From Oscillibacter sp. (lineage in GTDB: Bacteria; Bacillota; Clostridia; Oscillospirales; Oscillospiraceae), in contig JALCRR010000008.1 in assembly GCA_022652815.1 (NCBI GenBank), positions 1 to 61,334 on the forward strand: a stretch of 61,334 bases of DNA, written 5' to 3'. Under the pieces are notes generated by a model. It made no database searches. It saw only the letters and a program-made list of their open reading frames with translations, and had not been told where the DNA came from. Shown here piece by piece: positions 35,657 to 44,605 of the stretch. Made by a program: the position numbers and the translations under genes. How positions within the stretch are numbered: the first letter of the stretch is position 1; every line of letters starts with the position of its first letter.

Positions 35657-36862
35657 TTATAGATCTGCAGTGGCGGCAAACGAAAGGATTCCCAGATAAG
35701 TAGAAATATCTCCGTTTTTGTATACCATGATACCGTTTGCTGTTGTATCTGTTGTAATTTGATTGAGGTTGGTCCCATTGGTCAAAATTACGCTTGGTGC
35801 GGTACGCATGGTAACCGGAAACTGCAATGAAGCGGTCTGGTTGTCCTGACTGCCCATTTTATAGAGGTACAACCAGCCTTGATGGACAAAATAGTATCGC
35901 TGGCATTTTGCCAGTGTTTCGGCAAAGTTCGCAGGCGGGTCGTTGGCCAACGTGGACACGCTGCCTCGCTCCAGCTTCATGGTCCGTAGTGTGACGGAAC
36001 CGCCACGGGGAACGACAAATCGGATGGCAAGCGTCCCAGAGGGCGTTCCAGAGGCTGCGCAGATGCCGGGAATGAGCGGGGTCTGAAGTTCGTTTTCCTC
36101 GCCGGAAATTACCATGCCTTGTGTTCCGGTTGTCGAGACAACATGGGTGGAAACTGTATAAAGCTGGCCGTCAAAGGGATGTTCACAGTACTGGGTCAGC
36201 CACGCTTGATCTGCCGTGGATTCGTCAGGCACTGAAAAGGTGATGGTTCCGTCATCATTGACGCTTAGGGTCGCGCAGTTTCCGGAATCCTCAATTTTCA
36301 GGCGGTCAATGGTGTATCCGTTGCCGGTATAGGTGGATTGGCTCCGCTGGTTCACCGGATTGCGAAAATCCCAGTTGTCCAGCAGATTGCGGTTGGGCAG
36401 CAGCGCCCGTTCCGCCAAAACATCTGCCACGGTGGCAAGCCCCGCCGGGGAGGGGGTCACCGTCAACGATTTCAGCGAAGTCACCGTGTATGAGAGCAAA
36501 AACCGTAACACTGTGGTGGAATTGGGGGATACCGTTACCGGTGCGTCCAGCGCATATACGCAAAAAAGCACTTCTGCGCCGTCAGCGCCCTTGGCAAACA
36601 CTCCCAACTCTGTCAGAGCGTAATTGCTTTTTGCCAGTGCCGCTGTCAATACAGCGGAAAAGGTTGCCGTTGCTGCCGTTGCATCCACTGTGGCGGGCAG
36701 CAGCGCCAGCGCTTGCATTTGATTTGAAAATTCCACGGCATTTGCGGCGTTTTCCGTGGCTCCCGCCCCTGCCATTACCCGGGTGATGGTCACGCTGCCA
36801 CCTGCGGTAGCCTGTGCCAGCAGAGCAAGCCCTTGGGCGGTATAGGTTCCTGTCAGTTCCAT
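35657..36862 (-). CDS. Phage tail fibre/tail-collar-like protein
   Basis: This 401-residue protein opens with a module common in phage tail-fibre proteins: TGTYTAQGLALLAQATAGG, then TRVMAGAG and YALTELGVFAKG. After a linker with a LLDNWDFRNPVNQR motif, the C-terminal half is beta-rich, like receptor-binding or carbohydrate-binding tips. It probably formed the distal tail of the phage that left this remnant. AGGAGGG precedes the ATG. The frame is complete. Confidence 0.75.
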   Translation of the reverse strand: MELTGTYTAQGLALLAQATAGGSVTITRVMAGAGATENAANAVEFSNQMQALALLPATVDATAATATFSAVLTAALAKSNYALTELGVFAKGADGAEVLFCVYALDAPVTVSPNSTTVLRFLLSYTVTSLKSLTVTPSPAGLATVADVLAERALLPNRNLLDNWDFRNPVNQRSQSTYTGNGYTIDRLKIEDSGNCATLSVNDDGTITFSVPDESTADQAWLTQYCEHPFDGQLYTVSTHVVSTTGTQGMVISGEENELQTPLIPGICAASGTPSGTLAIRFVVPRGGSVTLRTMKLERGSVSTLANDPPANFAETLAKCQRYYFVHQGWLYLYKMGSQDNQTASLQFPVTMRTAPSVILTNGTNLNQITTDTTANGIMVYKNGDISTYLGILSFAATADL

Positions 36863-36872
36863 ACGTCCCTCC

Positions 36873-37163
36873 TCATCTCAGCCGCTGGATGCCGCGCTTG
36901 GCTCGCTGGGGCCCCGGTGGTGTCACCACCGGGGATTTTTCCGGCAGACGGGAACGAACATCCTGAGAAAGCGCCGCCTGATAGGTTTTGACAAAGGTGC
37001 CAACCCGTCCATCCGTATCTCCGTCGTCCCCGCCGATCAGCAGCGCGGCAAATTCCGCCGGAACGCCTGCAGTGTCCAATGCCGTACGGGCGCGCTCAGT
37101 CTGCTCCCGGGCGGTCTTTTCCCGGCGCAGCGTCTCCAGTTCCTGTTTTTCTTCTTCGCTCAT
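36873..37163 (-). CDS. Small scaffold-like phage protein (DUF4355-like)
   Basis: This 96-residue charged helical protein has an N-terminal coiled segment (MSEEEKQELETLRREKTARE), an Ala-rich middle and a Pro-rich, basic tail. These features and its place directly after the portal gene resemble short capsid-scaffold/DUF4355 proteins, although typical members are longer and are followed by a major capsid gene, which is absent here. AGGAGG precedes the ATG. Confidence 0.55.
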   Translation of the reverse strand: MSEEEKQELETLRREKTAREQTERARTALDTAGVPAEFAALLIGGDDGDTDGRVGTFVKTYQAALSQDVRSRLPEKSPVVTPPGPQRAKRGIQRLR

Positions 37164-37187
37164 GGGTTTACCTCCTACATTTGTTTG

Positions 37188-38444
37188 TTATTCCGCCGTA
37201 GCGGTTTCTTCTTTTTTTCGTTTCAGCTCCTCGTCCACGTCCGTCACCCACGGCAAATTTTCCAGAATCGTGCGGTGGGAGAGGATGCCCTCCAAGCTCA
37301 AAAGCGTCTCACACAAGGCGTCGGTGTTCTGGGGCAGGTTCTTGTAGAACGTGGCGGTGCCGTCCATCGCAACATTCCGTCCCAGTACCGAAAATCCGCC
37401 GGAGATGGCGGCAAGCAGCCGGCGCAGGGACAGCGTGAACTGCCGCTCCTTGGCGGCACGCACCTGTTCGATGCCCCAGAGCTTGTATTGCAGAGCAACA
37501 CCGGATGCGTTTCCGGAAAAGCTCTCGTCGGAGAGATCCGGCGTCATGGAAAGCTGCAAAATGCTGCGGCGCAGATTGCCCTCCAGCGTGTTCAGCGCGT
37601 CCTGATTCAGGTTTTTCACCACGAATTCCGCCCGTCCGCCCTCGCTGAGGGAGAGGATGCGGGTGCGGTTGGCCTCGTCAATGTCCTTTTGTGTGGTGCC
37701 CTGCATGCCGTAAAGCGCCAGAAACGCATTGGCCACAGACTGCATGTCATCCATGGCGCCGGAAAGTAGCAAATTGTAGGCGTCAACCAGCCCGGTCACG
37801 CCGGCAAAGTCGCCGGTGGCGTCCAGATTGTTGGAAAAGGGAATGAGAGACAGCTTGTGCAGCAGGTTTTCCTCGCTGCCGTCCCAACGGAGATTGCTCC
37901 CGTCCCAGGTGAAAAAGCGGAGCTGCTCCGGCAGGTACAAAATGCCCTCCGTCACGCCGTCCGGCCGCTGATAGAGGCGCACGGTTGCCCGCAGGGGATT
38001 GCCCGCCGTGGCGTCATGGATGCAAAAGCAGTCCTGCGGGTCGCAGCGGGAGATGCGCAGGCCGCTGCGCTCCAGCCACACGAGAAGAAAGCCGGTGCCG
38101 CAGATGCTCATGTCCCGGGCGGCGGCAAACAGCAGCCCCGGCAGGCCTTCGGCGCCGCTGACCTCGGCATAGGCCTCCGTATCTGCGGATGTGGGGAAGG
38201 TCAGCGTAGGCGGCACACCCAGAAAATAGCCGGTGTGTACCTCGGTGATGTAGCGGGGAAAGGGAACGTGGAGCCGGTTGTCGGGTCTGCCCCGGACGGC
38301 CTCGCCTTTGGGCACGGGCTGCTGCCCGGCGTAGTAGTCATAGAGCCTCTGGCGCTCCGGGCGAACCGTGCGGAAGAACTCTGCCACCGCGCTGCCCAGC
38401 GTTTGCTCGTCCAGAACCCCGGCGCAAATGATGTCCTGATTCAA
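37188..38444 (-). CDS. Phage portal protein, SPP1 Gp6-like
   Basis: This 418-residue protein has the portal layout: RLYDYYAGQQPVPKGE near the N-terminus, VPFPRYITEVHTGYFLGVPP, an aromatic/Asp core, the SGNASGVALQYKLWG motif typical of Gp6/portal proteins near residue 305, and a charged C-terminus (EELKRKKEE). Portal rings form the DNA entry channel of phage heads. The gene uses a TTG start with AAGGAGG ten bases upstream. It is complete and undamaged although most head genes are missing. Confidence 0.85.
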   Translation of the reverse strand: MNQDIICAGVLDEQTLGSAVAEFFRTVRPERQRLYDYYAGQQPVPKGEAVRGRPDNRLHVPFPRYITEVHTGYFLGVPPTLTFPTSADTEAYAEVSGAEGLPGLLFAAARDMSICGTGFLLVWLERSGLRISRCDPQDCFCIHDATAGNPLRATVRLYQRPDGVTEGILYLPEQLRFFTWDGSNLRWDGSEENLLHKLSLIPFSNNLDATGDFAGVTGLVDAYNLLLSGAMDDMQSVANAFLALYGMQGTTQKDIDEANRTRILSLSEGGRAEFVVKNLNQDALNTLEGNLRRSILQLSMTPDLSDESFSGNASGVALQYKLWGIEQVRAAKERQFTLSLRRLLAAISGGFSVLGRNVAMDGTATFYKNLPQNTDALCETLLSLEGILSHRTILENLPWVTDVDEELKRKKEETATAE

Positions 38445-38535
38445 TGGAACATTCCTCCTTGTTGAGTTTCTCCAAGAATAACAGGGAAGTCACGACCAAC
38501 AACCTGAATCGCTTCCACAAAACCCGACGCAAAAA

Positions 38536-38564
38536 GAAAAGCCCCGGTACCGTAAGATACCGGG
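38536..38564 (-). terminator. Intrinsic terminator downstream of the HD-GYP/GGDEF gene
   Basis: Stem CCCGGTA/TACCGGG (38543-38549 with 38558-38564); on the minus strand it is followed by GGCTTTTCTTTTT. It lies about 200 bases past the stop codon of the signalling gene and before the portal gene. Confidence 0.75.
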
Positions 38565-38716
38565 AACTGACTGTGCTGATTGTGCAGACAGGGGAGGGGA
38601 AGTCCCGCTCCTTTCGGGCAGGACTCACGTGAGTTTGCTTGCAATGTCATGTTTGTAAAGTGCATATGCTTGCCACTTTGGCTTTTTCAGAAATGCTTTT
38701 ACTTGTGCTATGCAGC

Positions 38717-38747
38717 TGCTCACTTTGCCAGAAAGGAGCATTTTTTT
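38717..38747 (+). terminator. Plus-strand terminator-like hairpin with no plus gene upstream
   Basis: TGCTC-a-CTTT pairs with AAAG-GAGCA around a GCCAG loop and is followed by seven T residues. It is a convincing plus-strand intrinsic terminator, yet the nearest plus-strand gene is far away, which hints at a short plus-strand transcript from 38570-38720. Confidence 0.55.
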
Positions 38748-38762
38748 ACTCTTGTGCCATTT

Positions 38763-41483
38763 CTACCGCGGTTCCTTCTGAGAGGATGCTGATGGAGTTA
38801 CATCTTTGCTACAAATTTTTTCTGTTTCGTAATGGACGTTCACATTTTTTCCGGAATACCGCTTGTAAAAATTCCGAATGATTCGCTGTACGATCTCATG
38901 AACCTTAGAGGCATCCGCCTGTAAAAGAATGATCAGATGCTGAATGCTGCTAAAGCGGAGGGTCACATCTACGCTGCGTAAAGAACTTTTGATCGCTTCC
39001 TGCATGTATTCCATGATAAGCTCCTGCTGCTCCACATCAATTTCTTCGGTGCTCTCGTCCTGCACCGTAATCATGACAAATTCCAGTTCATAATGATAGC
39101 GCGTGGCAAGATTTTGCGTATAGTTAAAAACCTGCGCAAATTCACGGTATTTCAAAGAAAACGCTCCCTGATAGTCACCTTGTTGCAAAAGTGCTTCCAC
39201 TAAGCGGTGCAAATCAGGTGCAGCGCCGCCCGATTTTCCCAGCAGGGCGCTCTGATAGAAGGCACTCCCTGCTTTTCCCGTCTGCTTGATGTAGTACAGC
39301 GCACGGTCAGCATTCCGGAATGCCGTTTCGTAAGAATATCCCTTTTGCGTCATACACATTCCTACGGACAGAGATGTTTTGGCCAACACCTCGGTTTCTT
39401 TCTTGCGCTGGGCATATTCCGCAACCAGCTGTGAAACCAGACAACTTGCTTCTTCCTGAGATCGCTTGCCGGCAAAACCCAGAAATTCATCTCCGCCAAG
39501 GCGAGAAAAACAGACGGTATCCCGGTGTGCGCCAAGCACCTCGCCCAGTACCTTGAGCGCATAATCTCCAGCCAGATGCCCGTGCAGGTCGTTAATCAGC
39601 TTCAGGTTGTCCATATCCAAGATCAGGATGCAGCCATCCTGCTCCAGCATGAGCTCCTTGATTCGCTTTTCTCCGGCTTTTCTCGAGTATAACTGCGTGA
39701 GATAATCGTGCTCGTCCTCCATTACCCGGGATTCATTCATCTGACTTAAAATCTTTTGCATGAGTGCTCCGCCGGCTTCTGCGGCGGTTTCACCGATAAA
39801 CGCTTCTTCGCTTGTTTCAGCATCCTCTCCCAGTGCTCCCTCATCGAAAAGTCTTAAAAAAACGTCCAAAAGTTCGGGATCAAACTGTTTTCCGCGCCCC
39901 TCTATCAGCTGTTGGCGAATCTGATCCGGTGCGATCTTCTCACGGTATACACGGTTGCTGTTCATCGCATCATACGCATCTGCTATGCAGATGATCCGAG
40001 AAGCTAAGGGGATCTGTGTACCGCGTAGTCCACTGGGATATCCGGTCCCATCAAAACGCTCATGATGATATTGGGCGCCATCCGAGGCATGCTCGATAAT
40101 GACGATATCCCGCAAAATCTCGCCGCCAATCACGGTGTGCGATCGAATCAGCTCAACCTCAACCGGCGTCAAACGACCGGGCTTATTCAGCACGGAGTCT
40201 GGTACGCCAATTTTGCCGATGTCATGAAGAAGTGCTATATATTTAAGGTTTTGCACTTTTTCCTGCTCCCAACCGAGCTCTTGCGCAATCTGTGCGCTGT
40301 ATTTTGCGACTCGAACCGAATGGCCCTTTGTATAGGGATCCTTGGCATCAATGGTATTGGCAATGGTGGAAATGGCCTGCAGGGTAATGCGTTCCAACTG
40401 TTTAGATTTTATATTTAATTGATTGGTCAGTCGTTGCCCCATTGCATCCAACTCCTCGAGGCGCTTGGACTCCTGGGAAATGTCATTTAAAAAACAAATG
40501 ACGCAGTAAATTTCGCCATGATCGTCATAAATTGTAGTGGCATGGAGGGCACAGGTTCTATGCGTATTCCTGGAGACAAGACACGCGCTCTTTGTTTGCG
40601 TCGTGTGCTGCAGTTCGTCCCAAAGCGCTTTCTCCTGCTCTTGCGTCATTTCAAAAAGCTGAGAAATCCGGTAAACATCTGCTTCCTTTACGCCGAAAAA
40701 TTGCTCGGTATAGCTGTTAAGACTGACAATTTGTCCTTGATAGTTTAACACCAGCACGGGGTACTCTGCGTATTGATACGTATAAGTACCAATGTTGCGC
40801 ATTGACAGCGTGAAGGCGTTGTGTCGGATGGACATTGCATAAATGATTAAATACGCGAGGGCGGCGCCATATGCGGATGTAGGCAGGGAAGGCCGCTGCA
40901 AAACCGGCATCACCGTATCTGGAATGGAGCCCAGTAGAATGACGATATTCACAAGGAACATGATTTCGACCTGCTTCTTTTCCCGTTTCAGCACGCAACG
41001 GCGAAACCAAAGAATCCCAACGGTACACAAGAATACAAACACTGCGGCAATGCACAGGCCATGAAAAGACCGTGCAAAGGTTGCATCTGCAAAATAGCTT
41101 GTGCGATCTCCTTCCCGGATAAATCGCAGCGCGCTTCCGTTGGAAAAGAGCAGATAATCAATGATTCCCAAGAGAATCACAAGCCCTGCCGCGATTTTAC
41201 TGTTTCGCGGGGACATGCACGAGGACATCCGTAATGCAAACAGGGTTTCCGTCACTAAGAATGCGATAACACCAAACAGTCCAATGTTGCGGAAGATCAG
41301 CGCAAGATGAAAGTCCGCTGTCATGCCCATCATGCCATAGCCGAAGCACCACAAAAAGGTCAAAACGCCCATCAGCATCAAGTAAAAGTTGACGGCATGA
41401 AAATGAGACTCCTTTAAGAAATATGAAATTGAAATCGTCAGTGCAACAGCACCGAGTATCAGTAAGTTCGAATGAATCCACAT
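38763..41483 (-). CDS. 7TM-PAS-HD-GYP-GGDEF cyclic-di-GMP signalling protein
   Basis: This 906-residue membrane sensor has about seven N-terminal hydrophobic segments (residues 1-220) of the histidine-kinase 7TM input type. A PAS-like domain follows (about 235-340), then an HD-GYP phosphodiesterase domain (about 365-545) with LLHDIGKIG at 419-427 and HHERFDGTGYPSG at 473-485. A GGDEF diguanylate-cyclase domain (about 595-750) has RLGGDEF at 661-667. About 150 C-terminal residues have no family I recognise. Both catalytic motifs look intact, so the protein could make and break cyclic-di-GMP. AAGGAG stands ten bases before the ATG. It is a monocistronic unit that separates phage-derived segments. 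Confidence 0.92.
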   Translation of the reverse strand: MWIHSNLLILGAVALTISISYFLKESHFHAVNFYLMLMGVLTFLWCFGYGMMGMTADFHLALIFRNIGLFGVIAFLVTETLFALRMSSCMSPRNSKIAAGLVILLGIIDYLLFSNGSALRFIREGDRTSYFADATFARSFHGLCIAAVFVFLCTVGILWFRRCVLKREKKQVEIMFLVNIVILLGSIPDTVMPVLQRPSLPTSAYGAALAYLIIYAMSIRHNAFTLSMRNIGTYTYQYAEYPVLVLNYQGQIVSLNSYTEQFFGVKEADVYRISQLFEMTQEQEKALWDELQHTTQTKSACLVSRNTHRTCALHATTIYDDHGEIYCVICFLNDISQESKRLEELDAMGQRLTNQLNIKSKQLERITLQAISTIANTIDAKDPYTKGHSVRVAKYSAQIAQELGWEQEKVQNLKYIALLHDIGKIGVPDSVLNKPGRLTPVEVELIRSHTVIGGEILRDIVIIEHASDGAQYHHERFDGTGYPSGLRGTQIPLASRIICIADAYDAMNSNRVYREKIAPDQIRQQLIEGRGKQFDPELLDVFLRLFDEGALGEDAETSEEAFIGETAAEAGGALMQKILSQMNESRVMEDEHDYLTQLYSRKAGEKRIKELMLEQDGCILILDMDNLKLINDLHGHLAGDYALKVLGEVLGAHRDTVCFSRLGGDEFLGFAGKRSQEEASCLVSQLVAEYAQRKKETEVLAKTSLSVGMCMTQKGYSYETAFRNADRALYYIKQTGKAGSAFYQSALLGKSGGAAPDLHRLVEALLQQGDYQGAFSLKYREFAQVFNYTQNLATRYHYELEFVMITVQDESTEEIDVEQQELIMEYMQEAIKSSLRSVDVTLRFSSIQHLIILLQADASKVHEIVQRIIRNFYKRYSGKNVNVHYETEKICSKDVTPSASSQKEPR

Positions 41484-42171
41484 AGCAAATTATCTCCTTC
41501 GTACAACACTACTCCAGACCGCAAGCAGTTTACCGGTGCATTCGTGTCGCATCGCAATGCTGTACAGCGGCCAAGTCACCGATCCTATACGCAATCTCAC
41601 AGTCTGCCCGCATGCAACGGCCTCTTTTTCCAATCAGTCACCAAAAGGCGACTTTCGAACAGGCAATTGCCTTTTCATTGTATGAAGCCCCCGTTTCGCT
41701 GTCCGAGACAGCAAAACAAAAACGTCCGTTTGTATGTGGCTGTATTTTTCGGTGGGTTGGAAGGTCACTGTATTCAATGGGTAAAGGACAGTTACCGTCA
41801 AGGGCAGCCTGCCTCCATTTTTCCCATCGTGCAATTCGTCGTCCAGCCGTCCCGGGCAGCTTGCACCGTGCGGATTTTTTCAGGAGATCGCCTGCGTGTT
41901 CCATCTGCAAAGCCGCTTCCCAGCTTCAAAAGAGAAGTGGTTCCGCGGAGGATGCGGTAGGGCAAGAGCGCCCATCTTTATTTAATTGTTCATTTTAACA
42001 TGATCAAAAAATTTTGTAATCAATCCAAAGGATGAAAACGACTTTTTTTGCAACTGTCAGTTGAAGGATCTTCACACGAGCGCTGGTGCGAGGTTTTGCG
42101 CCATACCGACCGGAAAGGAAACAGCAAAGAGAGTAACTCTGGAGCTGAAGCGACTAATGTGTAAATCACAT
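41484..42171. other. Long gene-free region with several inverted repeats
   Basis: No open frame has both a ribosome site and protein-like composition. Structures seen include AAAAGGC/GCCTTTT around a central AGGCAATTGCCT palindrome (41644-41676), CAACTG-T-CAGTTG (about 42051-42063), a GGTGCG/CGCACC-like pairing near 42090 and AGAG/CTCT near 42130. It may contain promoter elements for the signalling gene or a structured RNA. I looked for a cyclic-di-GMP riboswitch and did not find its conserved core. Confidence 0.45.
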
Positions 42172-42217
42172 AAGAAGAACATCCCCAACATCAGGTGATA
42201 TTGGGGATGTTCTTCTT
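42172..42217. terminator. Strong intrinsic terminator after the holin-like gene
   Basis: Perfect 17-bp stem AAGAAGAACATCCCCAA/TTGGGGATGTTCTTCTT with a 12-base loop, 2 bases past the holin-like stop codon. A- and T-rich ends would allow function in both directions. Confidence 0.85.
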
Positions 42218-42219
42218 TC

Positions 42220-42402
42220 TCAGAATCTGCTCCGATCCGTGGGGTTGTTCATGACGCCCAGCGCCGCCATCAGGGACAGCAGGGCGTTATAGATCACGTC
42301 CATCTGACCGGGCAGGGCAGTACTGCCTGTGAGCATGCGCCCTGTCAGCAGAGCCAGCGCCGCCAGTGCGCACCAGAGTACCGGGCTTTTCAGTCGATTC
42401 AT
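42220..42402 (-). CDS. Holin-like small membrane protein
   Basis: This 60-residue protein starts at the ATG with AAAGGAGG eight bases upstream. A longer frame upstream lacks a ribosome site. It has two hydrophobic stretches (VLWCALAALALLTG and a second around residues 35-52) and the C-terminal MNNPTDRSRF typical of short phage holins (NNPT box). Holins permeabilise the membrane for lysins, but no lysin gene lies nearby. It could be a leftover of the prophage or the membrane-acting end of the adjacent GHKL module. Confidence 0.7.
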   Translation of the reverse strand: MNRLKSPVLWCALAALALLTGRMLTGSTALPGQMDVIYNALLSLMAALGVMNNPTDRSRF

Positions 42403-42550
42403 TGCAAGTCCTCCTTTGCTGTTTTCCTCATGGTAGCAAGGGTTTCGGCAGGAGCCATTTGAACCGTTTCCACGTTTCCGTTCCATTGAGCAAGTGCAAG
42501 GGGCGTTTTTTGATTGGTTTGCTCTTCGATTTTCTTATTTGTTCTCTTCC

Positions 42551-42934
42551 TCAACCGTTGGGCGGGAGGGCTCGGGGCCGGTAAACCCGGTCCCGGTGGT
42601 ACTTCTCCGCCTTGCGGACGTCACCCAACACCTGTGACAATTCGTCAGTCAACTTCCCCTTCGACGCAGCGCTCAGAAATGCAGCCAGCGGTTCCAATTC
42701 TTCCATCCAGTCCTTGTATGCCCGCCGGGACATCAACACTGTCCGCAGCTCCGTTGCCAGATGGCACCGATAGCGATCATCCTGTCCATAAAGCTCAATA
42801 TAATGGATCAAATCCTGCTCTTTCAGCTGCACCTTTTGAAGCTCCGCCTGACAGTGCTGGTACTCCTTTTCGCAGCTGCGCAAAAAGGTGATAAGTTCAG
42901 ACAGTCTGTCAGAAAGCTTTTGTTCCTCGTCCAT
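42551..42934 (-). CDS. Small helical protein of unknown function, GHKL module
   Basis: This 127-residue, strongly helical and charged protein starts with MDEEQKLSDRLSELITFLRS. I choose the ATG at 42934, with AGAGGGG just upstream, 8 bases after the GHKL gene's stop codon; an upstream extension overlaps that gene and is unlikely. It contains LMSRRAYKDWMEELEPL and a Lys/Arg-rich end (RKAEKYHRDRVYRPR), similar in style to regulatory or DNA-proximal proteins of Firmicutes prophages, but I do not recognise the family. Tight spacing suggests it acts with the GHKL ATPase. Confidence 0.6.
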   Translation of the reverse strand: MDEEQKLSDRLSELITFLRSCEKEYQHCQAELQKVQLKEQDLIHYIELYGQDDRYRCHLATELRTVLMSRRAYKDWMEELEPLAAFLSAASKGKLTDELSQVLGDVRKAEKYHRDRVYRPRALPPNG

Positions 42935-42942
42935 TTCCCCTC

Positions 42943-44448
42943 TCACGCCACGGGCGGGTACTCGAGGCCCTCGTCCCGCCACGTCTCCAGCAGGAAGTTG
43001 TAGGGCTTGCCGTCGGGGCCGCACATCCGGTTGGTGATGTCCACCAGCTTGCGCACGCTGTCCGGGTGGCGGGACGCAATCAAAATCGCCTCCCGGGGAC
43101 AGATGCCGTCCACCACGCAGCCGTCCCAGTACATCCGCAGCTGATAGATATCCCTGGGCTGGGTTGCATCCTTCTTGCCCTCATAAATGCAGGCCAGACC
43201 GTTTTCGTTGGTGAACAGATCCATCCGCACCTTTTCGCCCAGCGATTGATAGGCAAACTCCTCCGTGGAGACCCGGCAGGGGGAGCGGAGCGTCCGCTCC
43301 TTCTCCCCGGCGAGCTGGGTAAACAGCGCCCGCTCCACTGCTGCTGCCGTCTGACGATCCGGCTTGGGCACTGCACAGCGAATCCAGCGGTACAGGCTCT
43401 CCAGACGGGCGTCACCCTCGCGGAAGCCGTTCTTGGCCGTCCGGGTCGGCGGCACAGCGCCTGCGCAGTTCGTCTCCAGATTGACCTGCGCCAGAAAGAG
43501 GTTTTGAGAGGGGTGCTTTTCGCACTTCCAGATGGACTTGAACAGGCCGAACGTCACCGCGCGGCCGTTGACCCGCAGCTCCACGCCGGAGGACGCCATG
43601 TTGCCCCGGTAGTAGCGGTTGTTTTCCTCGGAGGGGATGATCTGCCCGTACTTGCAGGTGATCTTGACCTCGCCGCCGCCCAGATCGTAGAGCGCCGGTT
43701 CCAGCTCTACCGGCGGCTCCTCTTCGTCCCACACCGGGTCCAGCGGTGTGACCATCACGTCCTTAAGCTGCTCGCCCCGGCTGTTTTCCGCCAGCAGGCG
43801 GATCCGCAGCCGATTGTCCCGCAGCAGGGGGCCGTAAGTGAAGCCCAGCTCCTCCGCCAGCATCATGACAAGATCGACGAACTTGACCGATTGCTGATGC
43901 CGTCCGTCTTGAAGCGTCTCAAACATCCGGCGGCCGCAGCCGAAGCGAATGATGGTGCCTGTTGCGCCCAGTGTGCCGTCCCAGCCCTCCAGATATTCTC
44001 CGGAGAACCCGTCTTTTGAGAGCATGTAAGGCGCACTGACTTTACGGCTGCGGTTGGCCTTTGCGTCCTCTTCCGTGCGTGTCACAATGCTCCAGTCGTT
44101 GTTTTCCGGGTTGGCGGAGGCCAGCGCATGCTTCAGGCCGAAGCCGTGCTCGTTGAGAATCGTCTCCTGCGCCCCCATACCTGCCAGCGTCAGGGCGTTG
44201 CTCAAATCGGCAATGCCAGTACCGCCGTCCTCCACCGTGACATACACGGTATCGCCCTCGTCCCGCACGGTCATGCGCACCTCCCGGGAAAGGCGGGTGT
44301 CGGCCGCGTGCACCGCGTAGTTGGACAGTGCATCGTCCACGAACTCGTTGACGATCTGGGCGCAGTGGCTGAAGTTGCCGGCGATGCTCTCCCAGAGCGC
44401 CCCGCCCCGGGGCATGTTGCTGATTGCAAACGTCTTGATGTCTTCCAT
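42943..44448 (-). CDS. GHKL-family ATPase with putative C-terminal PD-(D/E)XK nuclease-like domain
   Basis: This 501-residue protein carries the full ATP-binding fold of the Hsp90/MutL/histidine-kinase group: N-box NEFVDDALSNY (E35, D39, N43), G1 box DGGTG at 74-78 and G2 box HGFGLKHA at 101-108. The middle (about 190-390) resembles the transducer part of such ATPases only in position. Near the end, D410 in RMDLF, then E423 and K425 in IYEGKKD, then QLRMYWDG, match the spacing of a PD-(D/E)XK nuclease core. Prokaryotic MutL/MORC-like ATPases with nucleases are known from restriction and conflict systems. AGAGGT precedes the ATG. It has its own divergent regulator and regulated promoter, so it forms a discrete module. 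Activity is inferred only. Confidence 0.75.
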   Translation of the reverse strand: MEDIKTFAISNMPRGGALWESIAGNFSHCAQIVNEFVDDALSNYAVHAADTRLSREVRMTVRDEGDTVYVTVEDGGTGIADLSNALTLAGMGAQETILNEHGFGLKHALASANPENNDWSIVTRTEEDAKANRSRKVSAPYMLSKDGFSGEYLEGWDGTLGATGTIIRFGCGRRMFETLQDGRHQQSVKFVDLVMMLAEELGFTYGPLLRDNRLRIRLLAENSRGEQLKDVMVTPLDPVWDEEEPPVELEPALYDLGGGEVKITCKYGQIIPSEENNRYYRGNMASSGVELRVNGRAVTFGLFKSIWKCEKHPSQNLFLAQVNLETNCAGAVPPTRTAKNGFREGDARLESLYRWIRCAVPKPDRQTAAAVERALFTQLAGEKERTLRSPCRVSTEEFAYQSLGEKVRMDLFTNENGLACIYEGKKDATQPRDIYQLRMYWDGCVVDGICPREAILIASRHPDSVRKLVDITNRMCGPDGKPYNFLLETWRDEGLEYPPVA

Positions 44449-44570
44449 AATAAGTACCTCTTTTCCAAATTTGGAAACAAAAGAACGCCATGCAGGTTCT
44501 GAAAACCCTACACGGCGCGAGGTAACAAGGAAGATCGGTCAATCCGGGCAGAAAATGCGCATTTCGGTTC

Positions 44571-44599
44571 TTGTGCAAGGCGCAAAAACCGTGTATACT
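44571..44599 (+). promoter_or_regulatory. Plus-strand promoter facing the GHKL leader
   Basis: TTGTGC (44571-44576), 17-bp spacer, TATACT (44594-44599). It directs a transcript to the right, opposite to the GHKL mRNA leader, with a start near 44606. Confidence 0.6.
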
Positions 44600-44605
44600 A
44601 TCTTC

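Larger units (their letters stand above)
35045..38444 (-). mobile_element. Prophage remnant: portal to tail-end genes without capsid
   Basis: Five closely spaced minus-strand genes, each with a good ribosome site, encode in order a portal protein, a small scaffold-like protein, a tail-type protein, an unknown protein and an XkdX-like protein. Terminase, major capsid, head-tail connector, tape measure, integrase and attachment sites are not seen. This fits an internally deleted prophage or a domesticated cassette. Confidence 0.7.

Noticed and set aside
41484-41800. Cyclic-di-GMP riboswitch upstream of the HD-GYP/GGDEF gene
   Set aside because: The conserved GEMM core could not be found on either strand.
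41472-41998. Overlapping plus-strand frames of 128-162 codons in the gene-free region
   Set aside because: No ribosome site, composition unlike neighbouring proteins and no recognisable motif; treated as non-coding.
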